Part shown: positions 6,468-13,154 of the stretch, piece after piece | Position numbering within the stretch: the stretch's first letter is position 1 | Layout of the letters: every line of letters begins with the position of its first letter | Origin: an uncultured Actinomycetes bacterium | GTDB lineage: Bacteria > Actinomycetota > Thermoleophilia > Solirubrobacterales > Solirubrobacteraceae | DNA: 18,303 bases | NCBI GenBank assembly: GCA_937888775.1 | Contig: CALAQT010000073.1 | Location: forward strand, 1 to 18,303 | Direction of reading: 5' to 3' | Made by a program: the position numbers and the translations under genes | The notes under the pieces: generated by a model | Seen by the model: only the letters and a program-made list of their open reading frames with translations | Told to the model about the DNA's origin: nothing | Database searches by the model: none

Positions 6468-8950
6468 GCGCGATCGCGGCGACCGACGGAAGCGCTCCGG
6501 TGCGCACGCGGCGCGTGCTGGTTCCGAGCATCGTCTCGGGCCTCGGGGCCGGGCTGCTCGGGGCGATCGTCGTCGGGATCATCGCCCACCAGCTCGCTTC
6601 CCCGATGCGGACGGGCGACACCACGTTGGTCGCCGCGTACATCGCCTTCGCCATCTTCTTCCTGGTCGGCATCGGGGCGTTCAACTTCCCGGTCAGTTGG
6701 GGCCTCGGTCGGCCGGACCCGACGCACGAAGAGGAGGCGGCGCTCGCCGGCAAGGGCGAGGGCGTCTGGCGCTACTTCCGCTTCTGCACCGACCACAAGG
6801 TAGTCGGAGTCCAATACCTGATCACGGTGCTAGTCCTGTTCCTCGTGGGGGGGCTGGCGTCGTTCATGATCCGCCTCGAGCAGGCGCAATCGGGGGCCAA
6901 GGTGTTCACGCCCGGCACCTACAACACGATCGTCGGCCTACACGGGATCATCATGATCGCCACCACGATCATCATGCTGAGCGCCCCGTTCGGGAATTTC
7001 ATCGTCCCGATCATGATCGGCGCCAAGGACATGGCGTTCCCGCGGCTGAACGCGCTCAGCTTCTGGATGCTGTTCCCGGCGGTCCCGATTCTCCTGAGCT
7101 CGATCGTCCTGGGCGGCTTTCCGACCGGCTGGACCGGCTACGCGCCGCTGGCCGACCAGGCGGCGCTCGGGATGGACGCCTACTGCATCACGATCGTCCT
7201 AGTTGGGCTCTCGATCGCCCTGGGGGCGATCAACATCGCCGCGACGGTGATCACGATGCGGGCGCCCGGGATGACCTGGACCAGGCTCCCGATCTTCGTC
7301 TGGTCCACGCTGTTCTCGACGGCGCTTGGGCTGGTCGTCTTCCCCGCCTTCATGGTGGCCGTTGTGCTGACCCTGCTGGACCGCGTGTTCGGCACCGGGT
7401 TCTACGAAGCGTCGCTGGGCGGAAACAACTGGGCATACGAACAGCTGTTCTGGTTTATGGGTCACCCCGAGGTGTACGTGATCGTGCTGCCGGCGGTCGG
7501 CGCGATCTGCGAGATCGTGCCGGTGTTCACGCGCAAGCCGCTGTTCGGCTACAAGATGGTGGTCGCGGCGATGGCCGCGATCTTCGTCATCAGCATGGGC
7601 GTCTGGATGCACCACCTGTACTGGTCGGGGGCAAACACGGCGCTGGACACCCCGATCATGCTCAGTACAGAGATCATCTCGATCCCGACCGGCCTGGTCT
7701 TCTTCGCGCTGATCGGGACGATCTGGCGCGGGCGAACACGGTTCACCTTGCCGATGATGTTCGCGATCGCGTTCATCCTGAATTTCCTGGTCGGCGGCGT
7801 CACCGGCCTGTACCTCGCGGACGTCCCGACCGACACGATCTACCACGGCGACATGTTCACGCTCGCGCACTTTCACTTCACGCTCGTGGGCACCGCCGTG
7901 TTCGGCTTCCTCGGCGCCTTCTACTACTGGTTCCCGAAGGTGTTCGGACGCCAGCTTGACGAGCGTCTGGGGAAGATTCAGTTCTGGCTGCTGGAGATCG
8001 GCTTCTGGGGCACATTCATCCCCCTGTTCTACGCCGGACTCCAGGGAGAGCCGCGCTGGCAGGCATACATCGCAGGCCAGTATGTTTCGGCGAATCGGAT
8101 CTCGAGCACGTTCGCGATCCTGATCGTCGCTTCGGTGGCCGTGCTCGCCTACAACATCGTGATGACCTGGAGATCCGGCAAGGTCGCCGTGGCGAACCCA
8201 TGGGGGAGTCGGACGCTGGAGTGGACGATTCCAAGTCCGCCGCCACTGGAGAACTTCGCGCATCCGATCGTCGTGTCGGCTGGGCCGTACGACTACGGCG
8301 TCGGGGGGCCGCGGGTGATGGGCGCTCCGGCGATGGCAGGCGGCGCCGTCGACACAGCTGGAGCAGCAAGGATGGAGATGCGCCACATCGACACCCCCGG
8401 CCACGCCAAGGCAGTCCGCATCGCCGTGTGGGCGATGATCGTGTCCGACGCCGTGTTCGTGGTGGCGGTCTACGCCGCCTTCATCTACTTGCACGGGCTG
8501 CATACGCAGGGCGCATTCAAGCCTGCGACAGAGTCCCGGCCGTCGGTTGTGGGGAGCCTCCTCGTCACGGCAGGCTCCGTGGTCGCCGCGTTGGCCTACG
8601 CCTGGGGGCAGAAGGGGATGCACTCGCGTGACACTGGGCGGTTGCGCACTGGCGTGATGCTTGCCGTCGGCGTCTCGCTGGTCGCGCTCGTGGGCGACCT
8701 CGCGGTGTTCGCTGACCTGAACTACCCCGCGCCGTTGCACGCCTATGGCAGCTTCATGTCGCTGTTCATCCTCTATCACGCGCTCCGCCACCTGGTCGTC
8801 GGCGTGCTGATCGGTGCGCTGGTGCTGGGCCGTCTGCTCAAGGGCCGGCTCGCCGGGCGCGATTACGTGATCCAGGCGACCGGCTACTGGTTCTGGTGGA
8901 TAGCTATCACGGCCATAGTCCAGCTGGTGCTGATGATCACCATCGGCTGA
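6464..8950 (+). CDS. Cytochrome c oxidase subunit I-III fusion
   Basis: An 828-residue fusion of the catalytic haem-copper subunit (about 100-600) with a subunit III-like domain (about 645-828, five membrane segments). It reduces O2 to water and pumps protons. Haem a ligands are His160 and His471, haem a3 is held by His469, CuB by His334, His383 and His384, and Tyr338 is the cross-linked Tyr (HPEVY). D-channel residues Asp189 (GAKDMAFPR), Asn196 and Glu336 are kept. The K-channel Lys of A-type oxidases (PTGVK in bovine) is Val412 (PTGLV). An extra N-terminal region of about 100 residues adds two membrane segments. The end of the CoxA part, LEWTIPSPPP at 585-594, is typical. The ATG overlaps the coxB stop; GGAGG lies about 11 bases upstream. 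Confidence 0.96.
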   Translation: MSAIAATDGSAPVRTRRVLVPSIVSGLGAGLLGAIVVGIIAHQLASPMRTGDTTLVAAYIAFAIFFLVGIGAFNFPVSWGLGRPDPTHEEEAALAGKGEGVWRYFRFCTDHKVVGVQYLITVLVLFLVGGLASFMIRLEQAQSGAKVFTPGTYNTIVGLHGIIMIATTIIMLSAPFGNFIVPIMIGAKDMAFPRLNALSFWMLFPAVPILLSSIVLGGFPTGWTGYAPLADQAALGMDAYCITIVLVGLSIALGAINIAATVITMRAPGMTWTRLPIFVWSTLFSTALGLVVFPAFMVAVVLTLLDRVFGTGFYEASLGGNNWAYEQLFWFMGHPEVYVIVLPAVGAICEIVPVFTRKPLFGYKMVVAAMAAIFVISMGVWMHHLYWSGANTALDTPIMLSTEIISIPTGLVFFALIGTIWRGRTRFTLPMMFAIAFILNFLVGGVTGLYLADVPTDTIYHGDMFTLAHFHFTLVGTAVFGFLGAFYYWFPKVFGRQLDERLGKIQFWLLEIGFWGTFIPLFYAGLQGEPRWQAYIAGQYVSANRISSTFAILIVASVAVLAYNIVMTWRSGKVAVANPWGSRTLEWTIPSPPPLENFAHPIVVSAGPYDYGVGGPRVMGAPAMAGGAVDTAGAARMEMRHIDTPGHAKAVRIAVWAMIVSDAVFVVAVYAAFIYLHGLHTQGAFKPATESRPSVVGSLLVTAGSVVAALAYAWGQKGMHSRDTGRLRTGVMLAVGVSLVALVGDLAVFADLNYPAPLHAYGSFMSLFILYHALRHLVVGVLIGALVLGRLLKGRLAGRDYVIQATGYWFWWIAITAIVQLVLMITIG

Positions 8951-8951
8951 T

Positions 8952-9905
8952 ATGGCCGACTCCCTGCCGCTGGCGCTTGTGTGGGCGACGCTGGCGCTGC
9001 ATGTGCTCGGCGAGCGCCGGGCGGCGATCCTGACCGGGCGGCCCCGCGATGCGCGCGCGCGCGGGCGCGCGCTCGCCTTCTATGCAGGCCTCGCCACCAT
9101 ATTCGTCGCGCTCGCAACGCCGATCGACACCCTCGCCCAGAAGCTCCTCTGGGTCCACATGATCCAGCACATGCTGCTCCTGACCGTTGCGGCACCGCTG
9201 ATCGTGCTCGGCGCGCCTTGGAGATCTCTCTGGCGCCCGCTTCCACTCGGCTTCCGAAGGAAGCTCGCGCGCGCGGCCTACCGCTCACCAGCGCTCGCGC
9301 CGGCCCGAGCCCTCGGCCGCGCGGTCGCTACGCCGCTTGGTGCGTGGCTCATATTCACCGGCGGCCTCTACGCCTGGCACCTGCCTGCGGCTTATGACCT
9401 CGCGCTGAAGAACACCAACGTGCACGCGCTCGAGCACATCACGTTCATCGGGTGCGGGATCCTGTTCTGGGCCCAGGTGACCGGTTCTCCTCCCGCCAGG
9501 CCAGCGCTCTCACGCCTGAGACGGATCACCTACGTGGGGGCCGGGGCGGCGGCGAACGTGCTGCTCGCGATGATCCTCGCGTTCTCGGTGTCAGCGTTGT
9601 ATCCCCACTACGCCGACCTCGTGCACCGGCCAGGAGGAATCTCCGCGCTGACCGACCAGCAGATTGCCGCCGGCATCATGTGGAGCGCAGGCGACGTGCC
9701 GTTCGGGATCGCGATCGCTTGGCTTGTGCACGGCTGGCTGTCCGAGCAGGAGCGACGAACGCGCGACCTCGACGAACTCACAGCCGTCCCTGCGGACGAT
9801 CCGTCTGTCGCCGACAGGCCCGCGCCAGAGGCGGCCCTGGAGCCCCGCCTCGCGGAGCCGACGACGATCGCCAGCGCCAAGCCGGCCGGCCGGTTGGGCA
9901 GCTGA
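8952..9905 (+). CDS. ctaG: Cytochrome c oxidase assembly protein, caa3_CtaG family
   Basis: A 317-residue polytopic membrane protein of the caa3_CtaG family (Bacillus CtaG type), needed for assembly of caa3-type oxidases, probably in CuB insertion; it is unrelated to Cox11. About seven membrane segments are visible. Family motifs include LWVHMIQHMLLL (66-77; His69, His73), YAWHLPAAYDLAL (140-152; His143), VHALEHITFI (157-166; His158, His162) and TDQQIAAGIMW (234-244). The conserved His and Met residues are plausible copper ligands. The C-terminal 55 residues are charged, Pro/Ala-rich and probably disordered. The ATG is one base past the preceding stop and lacks a clear ribosome-binding site, so translation is probably coupled to the oxidase gene. 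Confidence 0.93.
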   Translation: MADSLPLALVWATLALHVLGERRAAILTGRPRDARARGRALAFYAGLATIFVALATPIDTLAQKLLWVHMIQHMLLLTVAAPLIVLGAPWRSLWRPLPLGFRRKLARAAYRSPALAPARALGRAVATPLGAWLIFTGGLYAWHLPAAYDLALKNTNVHALEHITFIGCGILFWAQVTGSPPARPALSRLRRITYVGAGAAANVLLAMILAFSVSALYPHYADLVHRPGGISALTDQQIAAGIMWSAGDVPFGIAIAWLVHGWLSEQERRTRDLDELTAVPADDPSVADRPAPEAALEPRLAEPTTIASAKPAGRLGS

Positions 9906-9936
9906 CGTGAGGTTCGGACAACAGGATGCGCTCGCC

Positions 9937-10590
9937 ATGCCGCGGACCACCACACGGCGCCGTGCGTGGCGCCCGTTCGGGTCGCTCCGCGTGGCCCCAG
10001 TCGGCGCCGTCGCGATTATGGCGGCTGCCTTGGTCGGCTGCGGTTCGTCGGGCTCGAGTCACGTGGGGGCGCCACCGTCCAGCAGGTTGGAGGGGCTGCT
10101 CCTCAACGTGCCCGAGCCGGCGGCGCCGCTTGTGCTGCACAACTACACCGGCCAGTTGGTGTCGCTCGCGACCATGAGGGGAAAGGCAGTGTTCGTGACG
10201 TTCGTGTACACGCACTGCCCCGACGTCTGCCCGCTGATCGTCAGCAACCTCGCGAGCGCGCAGCGTAGCCTCGGCGCAGCGGCGCGGGATGTCCGGATCC
10301 TTGCCGTCACCGTCGACCCGCGCCGCGACACTCCGAAAGCGATCAGAAGGTTTCTCGCCGCTCGCAGCGCGCTCGGCCGGATGGACTACCTGCTCGGAAC
10401 CCGCCCCCGGCTGCTCGCGACGTGGAAGGCCTGGCACGTCGAGGTGACCGCCAACAACAAGCTCCTCACGACGGGACACAGCGCGGTCGTCTACGGGATC
10501 ACCGCGAGCGGGCACATGGCAGTCGTGTACCCGAGCGACTTCACCCCAGCGCAGATCATCCACGACGCCCCGCTGCTTGCGAGCAGGTGA
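9937..10590 (+). CDS. Sco family copper chaperone lipoprotein
   Basis: A 217-residue SCO1/SenC/PrrC-family protein with a thioredoxin-like fold, which delivers copper to the CuA site of subunit II or keeps its cysteines reduced. The N-terminus is a lipoprotein signal: Arg-rich start, hydrophobic stretch, and lipobox LVGC with Cys35. The copper site is complete, with Cys94 and Cys98 in YTHCPDVCPL and His181 in TTGHSAVVYGI; the DPRRDTP motif (127-133) is also typical. ATG at 9937 is chosen because it gives a normal signal; GTG at 9907 would add ten residues. It lies about 30 bases after ctaG and appears to be the last gene of the operon. A short stem, GTCGG-CTG-CCGAC at 10592-10604, follows the stop but lacks a T-run. 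Confidence 0.93.
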   Translation: MPRTTTRRRAWRPFGSLRVAPVGAVAIMAAALVGCGSSGSSHVGAPPSSRLEGLLLNVPEPAAPLVLHNYTGQLVSLATMRGKAVFVTFVYTHCPDVCPLIVSNLASAQRSLGAAARDVRILAVTVDPRRDTPKAIRRFLAARSALGRMDYLLGTRPRLLATWKAWHVEVTANNKLLTTGHSAVVYGITASGHMAVVYPSDFTPAQIIHDAPLLASR

Positions 10591-11542
10591 GGTCGGCTGC
10601 CGACGCTCTTCCGCAGGCGGTGCTGCAGCCTTTGTCAAGGCGATCTGGGCAACCTCGCCCGGCCAGCCGCGGGCAGTAAGTCGAGTCCCCAGCTACGGGG
10701 CCCTCTCGCATCATCCGGCCGGAGCGACAGTATTCCCGGCTTCCAATCGGACGCCCGAGAGTGTGCACACGCAGCACGATCAGCGAGTAATCGCGCCGTT
10801 CAGCCGATTCCCTCTTCCGCTCAGGCAGGCAAGAGCGACAGTGCAGCCGCGTTCGTGGGGGATCCACCACCGGACGCCGTGGCGCCGGCGAGGACGTCGC
10901 GCTGGGGTGTGCACACAGCCCTTCGGCGCGTCGCACAGACCAAGGACAAACGAACATGGCAACAGAAGTTTCGCTATGAGGCGACTTCGCACGTGATCTT
11001 GCCCCACGGCTGCCCGTCGCCGTCGGCGACCAGAACGGGTCAGCCAGACCCACCCCATCAGGGGTCGATGCGAGCCGGGGCGTGCTTGGACGACATCGGA
11101 GGCCGATCTCGCTGCGCCCAGAGACGTTGCGAGGGGCGTCCGCTGGGGAAACGATCAGCGGACGGTGGCCTGCACGCGTCTAAGTCGCCGCTCACGCCCG
11201 GCTACGCGTGCCATATCTATTGCCTGTGCCGCAACCGGCCCGCGCTCCGCGGCCGAGGACTGCAGAGACCTACCTGCTCGCAAATCGCTCAGCCTCGCTG
11301 GCGGCGTGGCCGAGGGCTCGCGGCTCGTAGGTGCTCCAGAGCGGAGCGATCACGGCACGCACCACGGACGCGCGGCCGGTGCGTGGCGCAAAGATGTACG
11401 TCCAGCGCTTTGCCTGGTCGCGGTGCTTGCAGATCGCGTGGTCTCGGTCCGTGCTGGCGGATCCGCGACTGATCTGCTCTCCGCACATAGGGAGAGCGAC
11501 TAGCGTGGCAGGTTGCGGCTGAAGCTGTGCGGGTTGGGGTTC
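10591..11542. other. Long stretch without a convincing gene
   Basis: About 950 bases between the Sco gene and the CDF transporter. Frames on both strands are open in places, but most translations are Arg/Ser/Cys-rich and match no family I know. Two copies of the perfect palindrome GTGTGCACAC occur at 10761-10770 and 10907-10916. One short minus frame (11270-11488) has coding-like base use and is listed separately. The stretch may be gene debris or hold a non-coding element that I cannot name. Confidence 0.4.
11270..11488 (-). CDS. Possible small hypothetical protein or gene fragment
   Basis: A 72-codon frame with ATG start. From about residue 17 the product (CKHRDQAKRWTYIF, then GRASVVRAVIAPLWSTYEPR) has balanced composition, and third positions are strongly G/C, as in the real genes nearby. 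There is no ribosome-binding site and I recognise no family. It could be the 3' end of a broken gene. Confidence 0.25.
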   Translation of the reverse strand: MCGEQISRGSASTDRDHAICKHRDQAKRWTYIFAPRTGRASVVRAVIAPLWSTYEPRALGHAASEAERFASR

Positions 11543-12265
11543 TCAGCGGCAGCAGTCGTCGTTGCGGCCGGGCTGGTGTTCGTTGTTGATGGGCGGCGTA
11601 GTGCAGCAGCCTTTGCTTTGCCAGGTTTGGCGGCCTTCCTTGATGGCGAGGGCGGCGATGCATAGCGCGACGGCGGGATCGGCCCACCAGAGGCCGAGGG
11701 TCGCGTTGAGAGCGAGGCTTGCGAGCACGCCGGTGGCGAGGTAGGCGCAGAGCAGGTTTTGGGTGCCTTCGCCGGCGGTGGCGCCGGAGCCGAGGCGCTG
11801 GCCGATATGGTGCTTGGCGTTGGCGAGGAGGGGCATGACGATGATGCTGGAGATCGACAGGCCGATCCCGAGCCAGCTGGTGTGGGGGTGCTCGCCGGCG
11901 ATCAGCGTTCGGATCGCGTCTTGGGCGATGTAAGGGGAGAGTAGGAAGAAGCTGATCGCGACGAGACGTTCGGCGTGTCGTTCGGCGTCTTGGGAGAGCC
12001 GGCGCGAGCGCGTGAAACGCCAGATGACGATCACTGATGCGAGCGCTTCGATCGCGGAGTCCAAGCCGAAACCCAGCAGCGCGACCGAGCCGGCGAGGAT
12101 CGCCGCGGTGATTGCGATCGCGCCCTCGGCGGCCATGTAGGCCAGTGATAGCCAGGACAGCGCTTTGGCGCGGCGGATGAGGAGGTCGCGCGCGCCGGGA
12201 CCTGGGGGCTGCTCGCCTACCGTACTGCTGCGGGCGATCGGCAGCTCGATCCGGGTGGTGCTCAT
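11543..12265 (-). CDS. CDF-like cation transporter
   Basis: A 240-residue membrane protein of the cation diffusion facilitator type, expected to export a divalent or soft metal ion from the cytoplasm. About six membrane segments are seen. The second carries FGLDSAIEALAS (66-77; Asp69, Glu73) and the fifth to sixth carry LGLWWADPAVAL (190-201; Asp196), corresponding to the metal-site segments of the family. The usual C-terminal cytoplasmic domain is missing; instead there is a short tail with CC at 220-221 and DDCC at 236-239, a plausible soft-metal site. The start ATG overlaps the stop of the upstream ArsR-type regulator by four bases (ATGA), so the two form an operon. The frame is open upstream to 12430, but that stretch lies within the regulator gene. 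Likely substrates are Cd, Pb or Zn, inferred from the regulator. Confidence 0.85.
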   Translation of the reverse strand: MSTTRIELPIARSSTVGEQPPGPGARDLLIRRAKALSWLSLAYMAAEGAIAITAAILAGSVALLGFGLDSAIEALASVIVIWRFTRSRRLSQDAERHAERLVAISFFLLSPYIAQDAIRTLIAGEHPHTSWLGIGLSISSIIVMPLLANAKHHIGQRLGSGATAGEGTQNLLCAYLATGVLASLALNATLGLWWADPAVALCIAALAIKEGRQTWQSKGCCTTPPINNEHQPGRNDDCCR

Positions 12266-12615
12266 CGGCAGGCCGCGATCGGGGTGAGGTGCGTGTCGAT
12301 CAGGCGCGTGCCGAGCTCGGTGAGCGCGTAGAAGACGATCTTGTGCTCGCGCCGCGAGGTCGCCAGGCCAGCAACGCGCAGTGTGCGCAGGTGGTGACCT
12401 ACGAGGTTCTCGGCCCGGCCGGTGATCCACGCCAGGTCACAGACGCATAGCTCGCGGCCTTCGCGTAGCGCCACGGCGATCGTCAGTCGCGTGGGGTCAG
12501 CCAGCGCCTTGCCTCGCGCGGCTATCTCGGCGATCGACGCCTTGTCGAGCTGCAGGCGGATGTCCTCTGCCCGGGGGAGGTCGAGGCACAACGGCTCGCA
12601 GCGGTCATCGCGCAT
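12262..12615 (-). CDS. ArsR/SmtB-family metal sensor, CadC-like
   Basis: A 117-residue winged-helix repressor that would release DNA when it binds metal. Domain hallmarks are ALADPTRLTIAVAL (37-50), ELCVCDLAWITG (55-66) and the recognition helix region NLVGHHLRTLRVAGL (70-84), then the wing (SRREHKIVFYAL, 87-98). Cys57 and Cys59 in ELCVC match Cys58 and Cys60 of staphylococcal CadC, and N-terminal Cys6 and Cys10 (RCEPLC) match its Cys7 and Cys11. Together these form the alpha3N site for Cd, Pb or Bi. Asp107 and His109 near the C-terminus recall the alpha5 Zn site. ATG at 12615 has AGGA eight bases upstream. It overlaps the CDF transporter gene, and an inverted repeat just upstream suggests autoregulation. 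Confidence 0.92.
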   Translation of the reverse strand: MRDDRCEPLCLDLPRAEDIRLQLDKASIAEIAARGKALADPTRLTIAVALREGRELCVCDLAWITGRAENLVGHHLRTLRVAGLATSRREHKIVFYALTELGTRLIDTHLTPIAACR

Positions 12616-12649
12616 GATCTCATCCTAACGCGCGTTGTGATGAGAGATC
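12616..12649. promoter_or_regulatory. Candidate operator of the CadC-like repressor
   Basis: A 34-base inverted repeat abuts the regulator start codon. The core AACGCGCGTT (12627-12636) is a perfect palindrome. Outer arms GATCTCATC (12616-12624) and GATGAGAGATC (12639-12649) pair except for a two-base offset. ArsR/SmtB proteins bind such repeats near their own start, so this is probably the autoregulatory site. No matching -35/-10 pair was clear on the minus strand. Confidence 0.6.
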
Positions 12650-12718
12650 GAAGCATGGCGCTGACTGAACCAGGCGGCCGACACCAAGCATTGATCGGCG
12701 ATCGCTGGTTTCGGCATA

Positions 12719-12747
12719 TTGACAAGAATTATTAGGCGCGCCATAAT
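12719..12747 (+). promoter_or_regulatory. Near-consensus sigma-70-type promoter, no obvious target
   Basis: TTGACA (12719-12724), a 17-base spacer, then CATAAT (12742-12747): 11 of 12 consensus bases at ideal spacing. The spacer holds GGCGCGCC flanked by ATTAT and ATAAT, an imperfect inverted repeat over the -10 region that could be a repressor site. It points away from the ArsR gene into a stretch without a recognised plus-strand gene, then runs antisense to the ligase gene. Confidence 0.45.
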
Positions 12748-12859
12748 CTCGGGTGCATTAGAACGGGCGATGGGCTTGGGACGGCGACCGTGCGCTGGTT
12801 ACGCACGAGACCTCAGTTGTGCCGAACGGATCCGCGCCGACGACGATCCCGGGCACCAG

Positions 12860-12949
12860 GCCCATCGCGCGGGCCGGGTCGATCGAGACGATCTCACGGC
12901 CGAAGGGCAGCAGCGAGACCGGGATCAGCTTGAAGTTCGCCAGTCCGAG
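12860..12949 (-). pseudogene. YccF-family C-terminal fragment
   Basis: Within a longer minus frame (12758-13081) the stretch GLANFKLIPVSLLPFGREIV, followed by SIDPARA, aligns by eye with the end of E. coli YccF (GIANFKIAAIALWPVGRRVV, then SVETAQAA). YccF is a small inner-membrane protein of two repeated halves and unknown function. The residues before the match are not YccF-like and contain none of its membrane segments, so only about 30 codons survive. This is best read as the remnant of a deleted gene. Confidence 0.5.
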
Positions 12950-13154
12950 CGTTAAGCCAGGTGCGCGACCCAAGTCGGCCTCGAACCGAAATCCGACGCG
13001 GCATGTCCTTTGGCTTCCGCCGCTCGGGGTTGTGACACCGAATAAAGGCCAATCCTCAATCCGATGTCCCCGCTGGCGCATGACGCGCCCTCTCGCCGGC
13101 TAAAGTTGGGTGTCCGCTGCTGACGCGGCTCTGAAAGCGCGGAGTGACGTCACC

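Larger units (their letters stand above)
12650..13154. other. Gap between regulator and ligase gene
   Basis: About 500 bases with no intact gene. It contains a strong promoter-like sequence facing plus (12719-12747), a fragment related to YccF on minus, and the perfect palindrome GTGACGTCAC at 13144-13153, just beyond the stop of the ligase gene. Confidence 0.4.

Noticed and set aside
7199..8791. Long minus-strand open frame of 530 codons opposite the oxidase fusion gene
   Set aside because: It is His/Arg/Asp-rich, as expected for the complement of a GC-rich membrane-protein gene, and the plus strand carries unmistakable CoxA and CoxC motifs.
9048..9072. Alternating CG-rich tract near the start of ctaG
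   Set aside because: It lies within a well-supported gene and encodes an Arg/Ala loop between membrane segments, so it is codon-driven low complexity.
10592..10604. Stem after the Sco stop codon as an operon terminator
   Set aside because: Only five base pairs with a three-base loop and no T-run; too weak to call.
13144..13153. Palindrome GTGACGTCAC next to the ligase stop codon
   Set aside because: It is a single 10-base palindrome without loop, T-run or a nearby gene start; such palindromes occur by chance at this window size.
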